Shown in pieces: positions 9,461 to 20,876 of a stretch of DNA of 64,000 nucleotides (its first letter is position 1; the number at the start of each line of letters is the position of its first letter). Both the position numbers and the translations under genes were made by a program. The notes under the pieces are model-generated. The model saw only the letters and a program-made list of their open reading frames with translations, was not told the DNA's origin and did no database searches. This stretch comes from Alligator mississippiensis (Eukaryota > Chordata > Crocodylia > Alligatoridae). The DNA is taken from positions 40,299,319 through 40,363,318 of the forward strand of contig NC_081831.1 in the NCBI RefSeq assembly GCF_030867095.1, read 5' to 3'.

Positions 9461-10430
9461 CTTCAGTTTGCCCTATGTTTGTATGGGTGAAGAGAAGCCT
9501 CAAGCTCTCTAGGAGCCAATGCCCAGGGCAGGTTTGAAACAGCCGAGTTCCCTCATGCTGTCCACACCTTTCCTAGTGTTTACAGTGCATGGAGCTTGTC
9601 TGCAGAGAACTAGCAGTGTTTCAGAAGCCACTATTCATGTCAGTGGAGCCTCCTCTTCCTCTCGCTCCCTGTACCAAGGAAACGGATCTGAAAGAAATCA
9701 GATGTCCGTGATGCTGGGACAGACGGATCTGGGCCCTCGGCTGTGTCTGTGCTGGGGCACTCGCTCTGCATGTCTTTTGGACATGTGTGTCCCATGGGAG
9801 CTGCCGTGTGCATTGCTGCCTGACACAGGAGACACAGCTGGTGCCCATACGTGTTGTGTCAGCCACTTGGATCCTAAAGGAGAAATGTGGTTCTTCCCCA
9901 TGCCAGGAGAGAAGCGCGGGAAGCTGCGGGCCCTGCGTGGCCCCGCTGTGGCTGGAGGGGCTGCTGGGCCCTCTGCATATGTGCATGTGGCACTGGGCTC
10001 AGTGGTGAGCAGCTCACAGTGGGTGAGTGTCTGTGGCAGCAGTGGGGCTGGGGCATGGCTCGCTCACATCTCTGCACCATTGTGGGGTGTGGGGCTGCCA
10101 CCGGGCCGGGCCAGAGCAGGGGCAGTGCCGCTGAGCCAGCCGCACATAGCCTGTGGTGGGTGCAGGAGTCTGGGGGACCTGTGCCCCCCTTCCCTGCACA
10201 TGCCCTTCTTTACACACTGGGGGCAGAAGTGAGGGCACTGGCAGGATGGGGGAGGGCTGTGGGGCTGGAGTGAGGGCTCGGGAAGGGTGTGGTGGCTGTG
10301 GGGTGGAAATGAGGGAATGGGCAGGGCAGGGGGGGAGGTCTGTGGGGTGAGAATGAGGGCACTGGAGGGGAGCTGTGGGGTGGAAGTGAAGGGCACTGAC
10401 ATGGGCAGGGAGGCACTAGTGCTTTTATGT
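9461..10430 (+). repeat. GC-rich block with G-rich imperfect minisatellite
   Basis: The block is more GC-rich than its flanks. From about 10200 to 10410 an imperfect G-rich repeat recurs (units of the type GGGCTGTGGGG..GGAAATGAGGGCACTGG, roughly 40-50 bases). Long overlapping open frames on both strands (the longest 9519-10232, +) are Pro/Gly/Cys/Ser-rich, overlap each other in all frames and show no domain. I treat them as GC-driven accidents. It may be a decayed GC-rich transposon core. Confidence 0.45.
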
Positions 10431-11311
10431 AAGGGAAAAATGGTGATAAATTCTTGTGTCCTGTCAGGAATGATTGGTATGACTATGTCACCTTATGATA
10501 ATCCTCTCTTGCTGGTGTTAAAAGCCCTCCTGCCTTGTGGCTAATATTTTTATAGTCTATCTTCAGTTCTCTGGGAACGCATGTATCGCATAAATTGAGG
10601 GAAACCTATATTTTAGTTAGTGGCATTTAAATTGAAATGACTACCCTTTAAATGCAAGGGATTACTTTGTGCCTTGGTAAAATATGATGCAGGTTGTTCA
10701 TTTGCTTCCTCAATGGACTAAGCAGCACTTAACATTAAGGTAACTGAAGACGTGGTTCTGTAGTTGCAGAACTTTCCTGTGCAGAAAGTTTCTGTTGAAC
10801 TGTACAGCCAGTCTGAACAAAAATGAAATCTGAAATGGGCCTAAAAAATTGCTGCTTCTTTTTGCCATTTTACCCATATTCCTGCTTTTGTTAACTCAGC
10901 TTAAGTTGTAAGACTTTCTTCTTACCAAAAATGCCTTTAGACAAAATTGCAAAGAATTGGTTTCCTCACTGTCTGAATCTTTGAATCCTTGAATCTTACT
11001 TCACTTGTGTGCTAACTTAAGACTTGAGCATCTTGTGAGAAAAAAAGATTTAAGGGAATGTTAGGAAGGGTAATTTAGAATATGCTGTTTGCATTGCTGC
11101 ATACTTAATTCAGGAATGTGTGTGCCAACCTTTGTGCACGTGAAGGGACAGGACTGGGTTCTATATTTGCATGCCTTCATGAATCAACCTCCAAGTATCT
11201 AAGGCTTTTAAATGCATGTCAGAATTTGCAAGTTATCTCTGGCCTGGAAAACTCTTTATTTATTTTGCGAGTGTAAATGTTTGTCAAAAGGACAATTTTC
11301 TTGCCATTTTC
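10431..11311. other. No recognised feature
   Basis: AT-leaning intergenic or intronic sequence without a recognisable gene or repeat. Confidence 0.5.
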
Positions 11312-11345
11312 TAGTTGGTCTAATAAAAAGTATCATTTTGGAACC
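11312..11345 (+). repeat. Short ancient repeat core, copy 1
   Basis: TAGTTGGTCTAATAAAAAGT here is matched on the opposite strand at 13928-13952 (CTTTTATTAGACCAACTGTA). The core is one I associate with old dispersed amniote SINE-type repeats; the family name is uncertain. Confidence 0.4.
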
Positions 11346-11529
11346 AAGAGTTTTTTATATGTCTTATAAACTTCAGTAAGGTATTGGAGGCTAATAGCAT
11401 GGACTGCTTATAACTGTGAGCTTGCTTTACCTGAAAGTCAGGGCTTCTCTAAGTATTTATGGCTGCCATTGTCAGAGGATCTGAGAACATGAAAATTGTT
11501 CAAGAATTTTTCCCTCATAACTCACCTGT

Positions 11530-11662
11530 AAGAGATGACAGTACCATCTTATTCCACAGATGGAGGGCAAAATAAGTGACATGCCCAAGGTCACACAGGA
11601 AACCTGTAGTTGAGCTAGTAATTGAACCCATGTCTCTCTGATGTCCCAGTGTTATTCCTTCC
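11530..11662 (+). repeat. MIR-like (CORE-SINE) fragment
   Basis: The order of blocks matches the MIR/CORE-SINE family: TTATTCCACAGATGGAGG, then AAGTGACATGCCCAAGG, GTCACACAGGAAACC, and ATTGAACCCATGTCTCTCTG. MIR-type SINEs are tRNA-derived and ancient, found across amniotes. This copy is diverged and lacks the tRNA-derived head. Confidence 0.7.
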
Positions 11663-11975
11663 CTCCCCCCACCCCCTGGAAGATTCTATTGCAGGTCGAA
11701 GGCCTGGACTTTTTGAGTTTGTGCGTATGTGAGAAGCAGTGGAAAGATCATGCTGCCATTGTGATACAGTACGGGTGACTGTTCTGAGAGAGACTTAAAA
11801 ACCTGAAAATGGATTGATTATTAATTACACTTTTTCTTTTGTACAGTCTATGTTTGTCTACACGGTAAACAGATCACACTATGGAGAACCCTAAAAAATA
11901 ATAAATTCTTCTTAACAATGGTGTTTAGTTGTGATTATAATTTACAGTCTATTAAGTGCTTTAGGACTTTAAGAA

Positions 11976-13124
11976 CTTTAGGAAGGCCTTTGAGACAGTT
12001 TCGCACCCTATCCTCATTGGGAAGCTAGCAGACTGAGGAGTGGATGCCTACACAGTCAGGTGGGTGGCCAACTGGCTTGGGGACCGCACTGAGACAGTGG
12101 TGGTGGATGGTTCCTTTTCGGCCTGGAGGGAGGTGGGCAGTGGGGTCCTGCAGGGTTTGGTCCTTGGACCGATATTATTCAATATCTTCATCAGTGATTT
12201 GGACGAGGGCATGGAGAGCACCCTCTTCAAGTTCACTGATGATACCAAGTTATGAGGCAAAGTTAGTACACCGGAGGGCAGGGAGCAGATTCAGGCTGAC
12301 CTGGACAGGTTGGATCAATGGGCAGAGAGAAATAGGATGCAATTTAATAAAGATAAATGTAAGGTACTCCACCTGGGAAGGAGGAACCCTCAGCACACCT
12401 ATAGGTTGGGGAGTGTCCTTCTCAGCAGCTCGGAGGCAGGGAGGGATCTTGGAGTCATAATTGACTCCAAGATGAACATAAGCCGGCAGTGTAACGAGGC
12501 CATCAACAAGGCCAATCACACCTTGTCGTGCATTAGCAGGTGCATGACTAATAGAACAAAGGAGGTGATGCTTCCCCTCTATGCAGCACTGGTCAGGCAG
12601 CAGTTGGAGTACTGTGTCCAGTTTTGGGTGCTGCACTTTAAGAGGGACACAGGGAATCTTGAGAGGGTCCAGAGGAGGGCCACTCGCATGATTAGTGGCC
12701 TTCATGATAGACCCTACGGGGGGAAGTTGAGAGAGCTGAATCTCTTCAGCCTTCACAAGAGATGGCTGAGGGGAGATCTTGTGGCCGCTTATACATTTAT
12801 TAGGGGAGGTCAACGGGGAATAGGGGACGCACTGTTTACTAAGGTGCCCCAGGGAGTGACTAGGAATAACGGGTGTAAACTAGTTAAGAGTAGATTTAGG
12901 TTAGATATTAGGAAGAAATTTTTCACAGTAACGGTGGCCAGGATCTGGAATGGGCTTCCAAGAGAGGTGGTGCTATCATCTAGCTTGGAGGTCTTCAAGA
13001 GGAGGCTAGACAGTCACCTGGCTGGGGTCATCTGACCTCAGTCCTCTTTCCTGCCAGGGGCGGGGGGTCGGACACGATGATCCATTGTGGTCCCTTCCAA
13101 CTCTACAATCTATGAATCTATGAA
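11976..13124 (+). pseudogene. CR1 LINE 3' half (reverse transcriptase from block A to 3' end)
   Basis: Homology starts at the block A region (ACTTTAGGAAGGCCTTTGA) and runs to a CR1 3' tail (CTATGAATCTATGAAA, about 13110-13124). Recognisable parts are [34 protein letters not shown] at about 12230-12252 (catalytic block, Ala to Thr before the Asp pair), a stop and frame break at 12255, then one open frame 12310-13035 covering FNKDKCKVLHLG, RDLGVIIDSKM, LEYCVQFWVLHFKRD, VQRRATRMISG and the C-terminal FKRRLDSHLAGVI. The C-terminal part is intact and the 5' half is missing. Confidence 0.95.
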
Positions 13125-14062
13125 AGTGTATCAAGAAATATTTGACAATTAGGAGAGTGGGTGGGCTAGTAGCCACAACAGCTTTTCTGCCTCTGTACAA
13201 TTAATGTATATATGTATTTTATACTTCCTTTAGCTAAAATTGCATGATGTGCGCGAGGATTTTGAGTGTTGAAATCAGAATGACACCAGTAAGGTTTTCC
13301 TTGTAATGCAGCTTGACACTTTCCAAAAAAATCGATTCCTTTTAATTCTGTGCTGTTGGTTAGTTCAATACTTTACTGTGGTTTTGAGACAGACATTGTT
13401 ACAGAAAAAATGAATGTCTTCTGCAGGAAGGTTGGTTGTGCAAAGCAAGTGCTGTAGTGCTCAGATATCATTGCTAACATCCAATAAGGAAGTAGATTGA
13501 AATCATGTGATGTTTCAGGAGGTAATTACTTTAAATCAGTGGGAAATTGTGGAGGTTTGCACCATCTGTGAAGGAGAATGACCTAGCGGCTGATACAACA
13601 GCAGTCTTTTATCCGTTGAAAACAACATATATTTCTTCTGGGTTTTGTATTTGAGCAACTGGATAGAATTTTCAAAGCTAATTCTGAGAAAATTATAAAA
13701 GCCTGTAGAGGATTATTGTGGGGAAAGGGAACAGACAGACAAGTTTGCCAGAGATATCATACTTACTTGAGTAGTTACCTCATCAGCATTGTTTGACCAA
13801 TCAAGGTTTTTCCACTTAACCCTGATTCGCCTATTGGTTCGTATTCCCCTGCTGCCTCTTACCTTATTGTTAGGCCATTGTTCTTCAGGTGGTTACACAG
13901 ATGCCTAGCTTTATGAATGACAATATCTTTTATTAGACCAACTGTACAGTTGGGGGAGATGTTCCAGTAAAGATATTACCAAAGAAATCTTGCTTCTCTT
14001 TGTACTTTGTACATGTAAATCAGTAGCACGGGGATCTAGGAATGTGATTATGCCTTTAGACA
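13125..14062. other. No gene; contains a short ancient repeat core near 13930
   Basis: Only the reverse copy of the TTGGTCTAATAAAAG core (13928-13952) was recognised. Confidence 0.5.
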
Positions 14063-14070
14063 ATGTCTAG

Positions 14071-15303
14071 TAGGCCTGTGCGAAGCAGCAAGTATTGGGT
14101 TCAGATTTGGATTTGGCCAATTTGGAGGGACAGTGATTTGATTCAGTGATTCAAAATACTTTCCCTGTTTGATTTGGCTGATTCAGATCTGGAGATTCAG
14201 CCATAGACTATACAGGCAGCAGTCCTCGATGGCGTTGGACACAGCTGCCTCCAGTTGCTAAGTCTGTTGTGGTGGGTGAAGAGGGGGAAGATCAATGCCT
14301 CCACAGCAAGGGAGGGGTTGGGGCTAGGGCTGGGACAAGCTGCCCAGCTGGGATGGGGGGACATAGGACTCAAGGAGGGGGGCTCCTGCCACTGCACACT
14401 GCTATGCACCATGAATCTAGGAGCTCCTCTTCTAGTGGCTCCTCCATCAGCTCTCACCACTGGTCCAGAAGGGCATGGGAGTGGGTGTGTGCCCCCAGAT
14501 CTATGTGGTGTGGGCTAGGCTGGGCTGCGCTCCGGACGGGTGGTAGAAGGCACTGGGAGCAGGGGCTATACCCTCCTGCTGCTTGCCCAGCCAGGGTGGG
14601 GAGGCACGGGATGGTGCCACTGTGCTGCCTCAGACAAGCAGTGCACAGTGACAGTAGCTGCTCCAGCCTCCCCACATCTCCCAGACAAGCCGAGGCTTCA
14701 CCCTGGCTGGGCAAGCAGCAGCAGGGCATGGGGGCAGGTGCAGCAGGAGCTATGGGGAATTTCAGGGTGGCTTCAGCGCCCCCACAGTCCCTGCTCCACT
14801 GTGTTCTGCAGGGCGGGCAGAGCCAGGGCTATGCTCCAGGCTGTGGCTGGGCCTAGCCACCCAGAGTGCAGCCCAGGCTCCAGCTGCCGGAAGAGCAGCT
14901 CCTGGACTGGCAGAGCACGGCGATGCACAGTGGTGGGAGTCCCCTTCCTGAATCCCATGCCCCCACACCCCGGCTGGGCAGCTTGTCCGAGCCCCAGCCC
15001 CAGCCCCAATCCCTCCCTCACTGTGGGGGCATTGATCTGCCTCCACCCACACCCCTTCCCTTCCCCCTCCGCTCACCACAACAGACTAACCAGCTGCAGG
15101 CAGCTGCGTCTAGCATCAAGGACTGCTGCCTGTATAGTCTATGACCGAATCTCCGAATCTCTTCAAATTGATTTGGAGGCTTTTGAATTGATTAGGACCT
15201 TTTAATAAGATTCCTGATTCAATTTGGATTTGGAGATTCGGCTACTGAATTGGGCTGAATCTCCTCTGAATCCAATCGGATACAGAAGCTTTGCATATCC
15301 CAA
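14071..15303 (+). mobile_element. Non-autonomous hAT element, family A ends with family-B-like core
   Basis: The terminal repeats are TAGGCCTGTGCGAAGC at the left and GCTTTGCATATCCCAA at the right. They are flanked by 8-bp direct repeats ATGTCTAG (14063-14070) and ATGCCTAG (15304-15311), one mismatch, typical of hAT. Subterminal regions carry repeated GATTCGG/GATTCAG motifs. The interior is a long inverted repeat: ACTATACAGGCAGCAGTCC near 14207 pairs with its reverse complement near 15125, and AGTCTGTTGTGGTG pairs with CACCACAACAGACT. That core also occurs in the family B elements at 39.4, 40.9 and 53 kb. No transposase is encoded; open frames inside are palindrome artefacts. Confidence 0.85.
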
Positions 15304-15391
15304 ATGCCTAGCACATGAAGATCTTGCACCAGAAGGCCTCAGAGAGGGATTGAATGTAGTGCTGAAGAGACTGACCTCACAGAAATGGCTG

Positions 15392-16538
15392 TGTGGCAGT
15401 TCACGTGTTGTGCCTGCCACTTCAAGGGTTGAGTCAGTCAGCCAGCAGGTGCCTGGTTGCAGCGGCTATTTTAAAACACAGGTGAGCTATATAAACATAG
15501 CAGTTTACTGCTGGCAGCCAGGCAGAGACATTGCTTGGCTGAGCTGTTTTATGAAACATCTGGCAGGTAAAAGCAGGGGAATCTGGGTCCTGGGCAAGAC
15601 CTAAAACTACCCTGCTGGGATAGGGAGGCCCGGTGGGACTGCTGGTGGTGTGGCAGCCTCACTCACACACCAGGACCACTCATGTCCCTTGTGAAAGGTG
15701 GGTTGGAGCACCACAATAACCCCTAGCCCCCACAACACTGTGGGTATAAGGGGCCAGGCATGGCTATGGCCACCTGAGCCCAGGGGGTGTAAGACCCCAG
15801 GTGGGGTCAGGCACAGCTGTGGCCACCTGAGCCCCCACAGGAGAATGAGACCCTGGAGGCCCCAGGGAGGAAGTAGATGTGTAGCCCCAGAGAGGGGGGC
15901 GGTAGCGAGGGCCCTGATGAGGGTTGAGTGGGGCTGAGGGACAGCCTGAAGGGCAGTACATGGGCAAACCCCCTGAAGAACAAGTTCAGGGCAGTGTGGA
16001 GCCCCAGTGAGGGGGCAGTGTGGAGCCCAGTGAGGGGTTACAGGTGGCTGGGAGACTAGTATGTGGGGCCAGGTGCTCAGAGTATGTTTGCATATGTTTG
16101 TTTAGAGTTGCCCTAAGAGGGGCCAGGGCAAGCTTGACCCAGGTCAGGAACTTGGCTGGTCACTACCCAGGTGAGGGTTGTGGGAGAGGCCCAAGAGACT
16201 ATACATCTGTCACCCAAGGCATGATCTGGATAAAGCCCCAAGGCGTACAGGAGCTGCTCCAAGAGGGAGCAGGGTGGAACAAGTTGTTGATGCAAGAAAG
16301 AGACTCTGTAATCGGGGGTGGAGTGCAAGAGGCTCTAGTGAGAGGAGGGTGGTGTGAATGTGGATGTGAAAGAGGCCTGACAGTGAGGGCTAAGCTGTAA
16401 TGTAATGGATAGTCTCCTGCATTTTCCACCAGTTAGGGGAACAGCAAAGTCATGGCAGGCGAGACTGGGTGGACTGCCCCATAGAAACAGGTGGGCAGGC
16501 TGACTAGAGACTTGGCCCTGAGCCTGCCCCCTGTCACA
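15392..16538 (+). mobile_element. Solo LTR, TGTGGCAG...CTGTCACA ends
   Basis: The termini TGTGGCAG and CTGTCACA are near-perfect inverted repeats in TG...CA form. They are flanked by 5-bp repeats GGCTG (15387-15391) and GACTG (16539-16543). A TATA box (CTATATAAACAT) lies about 95 bases in, fitting a + strand U3. Internal tandem-like blocks repeat (ATGGCTATGGCCACCTGAGC against AGCTGTGGCCACCTGAGC; CAGTGTGGAGCCC twice near 15990-16030). No internal coding region was seen. Confidence 0.65.
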
Positions 16539-17407
16539 GACTGTAACTGACATATGTTTTTTAAAAAGTGCATGGAGGTAAATGATAACAGTAGCTAGAA
16601 GGTGGCTTCCACTTCCTCAAAAATGTTTCTGAAACCTCAACTTGTGAAGCTCAAGTAACATAGCTCTGTGTCTTTCCTGACCAGAAAATACTAATCTTGC
16701 CTGGGTATTTCCTAATGGAAACCAATCTAATTTAATTTCTTAGGTTCAAAACTATTGCAGGTATAAGCGCAGTAAGTCAGGAAGACTAGCTAACTGAACC
16801 AGATAGCCCCTTCCAAAATCATAATTTTATGGCTGTGATCTGCCAGTTGGATTCTTATTGTTGGTACAGGTGTGAGAGTGTGTCAGCATGGATCCATTTG
16901 AACAGTTGGGACTTACATTGAGTGGTATGGGAGAAAATGCTGGATTTTGTTTTGCAGAACAGTATGAAGAAAAATTGCACTGTCCCTTTGGGCAATCTTT
17001 TGCTTTTTGGATATTCCACAGAACTACAGCTTTTTACCTTTTAAGGTATAAAAAGATTAGAAGCTATCTATGATGCCTGTAGGTATTATAGGGCTTGCTA
17101 GTACTGCCCTGTGCTCATCTGCCTACAGGTGGTGACAGGGTAGACCTTGGCTATGGATCACCGGGTCTGCCAGGAAATGGTTCTTACGTTTTTCTCTCCT
17201 GCCATGACCTATATATTCCCGGGAGGCAATGTCCACAGTGATCCTGCCTGGTCTTGATCTCTGTCTCTTCTGTGGGGCTCCAAACCTCCCCTTTACCCCA
17301 GCCTAGCCTCTCCAGATGATGTTTTAAGATATTCTTCCACAGCCAGGTTGCAGTGCTGCCTGTTGTAATCTTATTTGCCCCTACCCCAGGGTGTCCTAGT
17401 GCCTCAT
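16539..17407. other. No recognised feature
   Basis: Neither a gene nor a repeat family could be assigned. Confidence 0.5.
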
Positions 17408-17995
17408 AGTTTCATGGTTTCATAGTTGGTAGGGTTGGAAGGGACCTGAGCAGATCATCAAGTCCGACCCCCTGCCATGGGCAGGAAAGAATGCTGGGGT
17501 CAAACAACCCTGGCTAGGTAATTATCTAGCCTCCTTTTGAAGACCCCCCAGGGTAGGAGTGAGCACCACTTCCCTTGGAAGTTGGTTCCAGATCCTAACC
17601 ACTCTGACTGTGAAGTAGTGCCTCTAGATATCTAGCCTGAATCTACTCTCAGTCAACTTATGGCCATTATTTTTTGTTACTCCTGGTAGTGTTCAGGGGA
17701 ACAGGTACTCTCCCTGGTCCCCCTTGGCCAGTTTATAGACAGCCACCAGATCCCCTCTCAGCCTTCTCTTGTGGAGGCTGAACAGGTTCAGGTCCTATAG
17801 CCTCCCCTCATAGGGCCTGCCTTGCTGCCCACTAATCATGTGAGTGGCCTTCTGGACCCTCTCAATGCTGTCCACATCCCTCCTGAAGTGCAGTGCCCAG
17901 AACTGGATGCAGTACTCCAACTGCAGCCTGACCAAGGTTGCATAGAGGGGGAGGATCACCTCTTTGGACCTGCTCGTGATGCCTCTTTTGGGTAC
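17408..17995 (-). pseudogene. CR1 LINE 3' fragment
   Basis: On the minus strand, KEVILPLYATLVRLQLEYC and IQFWALHFRRDVDSIERVQ lead to the C-terminal region and a 3' tail with CATAG units near 17408-17435. The fragment is 5'-truncated near 17995. Frame breaks exist in the last 130 residues. The following 18000-18665 is GC-rich, unassigned sequence with an A-rich run at 18026-18040. Confidence 0.9.
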
Positions 17996-17999
17996 ACCC

Positions 18000-19003
18000 T
18001 TCCAGGGGCCGGTCTTGGCCTGTGCTAAAAAAAAAAAAATCAAAATAAACTGCAAAAAGAAATCACAGAAAAACCCTGGCTGCTTCTCAGCCTTCTTGTC
18101 AGGTTCTGGCAATGTCCCCTTTTCTCGTGATCAGGTGCTCTACCTCCCAATCACCATAATTCAGGGAAAACAATCCCTTAGTCCATTCTTTGCTGTGTGC
18201 TAGCCTGCCCTGCACCCCTGTGAACCTTCACAGTCTCTTTGGGGTTTCCCCCCTGTGCAGGAAGGCTCTACCTGTGACCGTAGATTTTTTCCTCAGGCCC
18301 TCCTCTGGATCCTGTGTTGGAAAACGCCACTCCAGAGATTCTCTCAGGCCTTGTGGACTCCCTCGTTCCGGATCCTCAGCTGTAGCTCCACTCTGGAGAT
18401 TCCCACTAGCCCTTGTTTGCAGGCCTCCGCCTGTCTCAGGGTCACCCCCCCCAGCGCTCCTCAGGCAGCTCTGCAATTTCTACCTGCCCAGATGCTCAGC
18501 TGCTCCTCTCTCCCTGCAGCCTGCAGGGAACTGACCCCTCTGGGCCCTCTCTTTGAGCAGTCTCCCTCTGCCAATCCTGAGCAAGATGCTGCTCCGGAAA
18601 TTGGGTGGGTATTTTCTTTCCTTTCCAGGCTGCAGCTGCAGCGCCGCTGGCCCTTCATGCTGTAAGTTCTGTCTCACTCCTTCACGCTATCATCAAACTT
18701 AGACATCATCAAACTAGAATATTCAGTATTTAGCTGGAAATACGACCTTGTTTACATAGAAGGAAAGCCATGTTCTTGAATCAAGTAGTCTAACAAAATT
18801 TCTGTATAACTTCTTTTTTAAGTAAGTCTGGCTTCCTAAAAATGTTGTTATGGTCATTCCAGCAGTTGTGAGACCCAGCACAGACCTCATGTTGCTGAGC
18901 TCTTGAAAAATGCAGTAGTAAATGTTGCAAGAAAAATTAAATTTGGTCATGTCAAGTTGACTGAACTCCCAGAAGCCTTTTTGAGATGATTCAGAATTGG
19001 TAA
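18000..19003. other. Unassigned; GC-rich to 18665, AT-rich after
   Basis: The GC-rich half may be another LTR remnant, but I could not find paired ends. No coding signal was seen. Confidence 0.4.
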
Positions 19004-19636
19004 TGATTGGGGCCTGAACCTAACCCCAGTAAAAGGCTGACTGCACATTTAGTACAGAACAATAGAACTATACCATGATGACCATTGGTAAGAACAGGAT
19101 AATAACAGGAAACATAATAGGAAAATATTCTGGGTTGTAAGGATATGCTATTGTCTAACTTAGAATTTATCAGTTAAAATATTATAAACCACTTAGCTAG
19201 CATTAATGATGACATCACTAAAGGGTTAAATAGCCTAAGCAAGTGAAGTCAGTGTTCGCTGTTCATTGTTTGCTATATGGATTTCTAAGGAGAAGATCAA
19301 GTCTTTAGATGGGAGCAGCGCAACCCAGGAAGCTTTCCCAGGGCAGCCAGCTGTGGGAAGTAACTCCTGTGTATCAGCTCTAGACAGACCGAAGAGTCAC
19401 GTGAAGAGTCATGTTAATGCACTCAGTCTTTGCTAACTGTCTGCTTATATTCTAGCAGTCCCAGTAAAGTTGCCTACTTGTATTCTGGCAGTCCCAGCTG
19501 ATGAATTGTTTTGTGTGTAGTAGATGTTTTGTAGTCAATAAAGCTTCTGACTGTTTGTCAGACCAGTGCCGGTGGTTAATCGCAGAGCTTTCCTTGCCCA
19601 CAGAGAAGTAGGGTTTGAATGTGTTTCAGCCCAACA
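19004..19636 (+). mobile_element. Solo LTR with clear poly(A) signal
   Basis: It starts TGATTGGGGCCTGAA and ends TTCAGCCCAACA; the ends are imperfect inverted repeats with TG...CA form. It is flanked by GTAA (19000-19003) and GTAG (19637-19640). A TATA-like GCTATATGG lies near 19272. AATAAAGCTTCTGACTG at 19537 is a typical retroviral R/U5 poly(A) region. A 25-bp direct repeat with TTGTATTCTGGCAGTCCCAG-like units occurs near 19450-19500. Confidence 0.65.
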
Positions 19637-20739
19637 GTAGACAGCTCCTGCCCTAGGGGGCTTATTAGCTAAATAATAGAAATAACACCTAAAGACCTAC
19701 ATAAGAGAAGTTTTAATTTCATTTCAAATATTACAACCCTGTAGTATTAATTTTAATAAATCTTTTGTTCTCTGGGTATGGATATCATCTGCAATATTAA
19801 TCAAAGTGCTTCCTTTCATTGAATTTCTTTCCAGAGAAACAGTTTTTTCCTGTGTTCCCACAGATGCAGTAACCACAAAATAAGAGGTTGTTGGGAAAGA
19901 GAAGGGTGGAAAACATCATCTATACTTTTCAGGTGTTTTGTCAAATTTGTATTGCTTTATTAGCAAAGTGACATTGTCTCCTTTATAATATTACCCAGTG
20001 CTACATTTTGAAATGAAATGGGTTTTGGGAGGCAGAAGCACATGCCTGTTTTTCCTGTCTTTTGTCATAAATCTACAACATTTATTTTTCAGCCTAGTCC
20101 CTTTTTGTTATTTTTATAATTTACCTACAAATTCTTCAGTACTGAACTCTTAAGTACTTCTAGTGGGATGGGATGTTCCCAAAGGCAGAAGTACCTGTTA
20201 ATGTGAAAAGTAACGTATGAGTGGCAGTGTGAACACTGAATGCATGCTGACGGTAGTAACCAATGTAATAGTTGGTGATGTCGAAATCTCTCAAGTTCAA
20301 TTCTGATAGCTTTTAGGACAAGTCTATCCAGAGGGCATGGCATAAATCTTTAAAATAAGTATACTCCAGAGGCCTTTTACATTATGTTTACTAAATGCTT
20401 TCTTTTAAATTGCTGAGGTAGCCTGGCTGTGCATTCAGGCTGTTTCACATTAACATGACCTCTTCTTGAAGCTGACAGGTTAGTTTTCTCCCCTTTTGCA
20501 GTGATTGTTGGGCATGAGTGTGTGACTCACATTTTTCTTGTGATATAAGGGATTTGAAGGTAAAGTGTTTTGTAATTGCAGAAATACAAAAATTTATATA
20601 AAACATGAACAGAAAATTTGTTTTCTGTTTGCTGTTAAGTCAACACTTACAAGGATGAGGCCCTTCTGGGGTGACTGATCTTATACACTGGCGATTCTTG
20701 ACCAGCATACTACAGTACCCCAGGCTGCTATGAGATCCT
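19637..20739. other. No recognised feature
   Basis: AT-rich with no assignable gene or repeat. Confidence 0.5.
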
Positions 20740-20876
20740 TTTGAGGGTTGGCATCTGGAGGAAGTGAACTTTAGCCCACAAAAGTTTGCATTTATATAAA
20801 CCTTATTAAGTTAGCTTATAAAGGTGCACATCTACCTTGCCTCTGACTTCAGACTAACGTAGCTAATTCTCCCTTG
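20740..20876 (+). repeat. SINE-type repeat fragment
   Basis: Blocks GAAGTGAACTTTAGCCCAC, AAAGTTTGCATTTATATAAA, AAGTTAGCTTATAAAGGTG and CAGACTAACGTAGCTAA follow the order of a repeat common in sauropsid and other tetrapod genomes (pattern: handle to cacgaaagcttatg, aaataaat, gttagtctctaaggtgcc, cagactaacacggct). The fragment is diverged. I give no subfamily name. Confidence 0.65.

Noticed and set aside
9519-10232. 237-residue open frame on the + strand
   Set aside because: It lies in GC-rich DNA with overlapping frames on both strands and shows no domain, no splice context and low-complexity composition.
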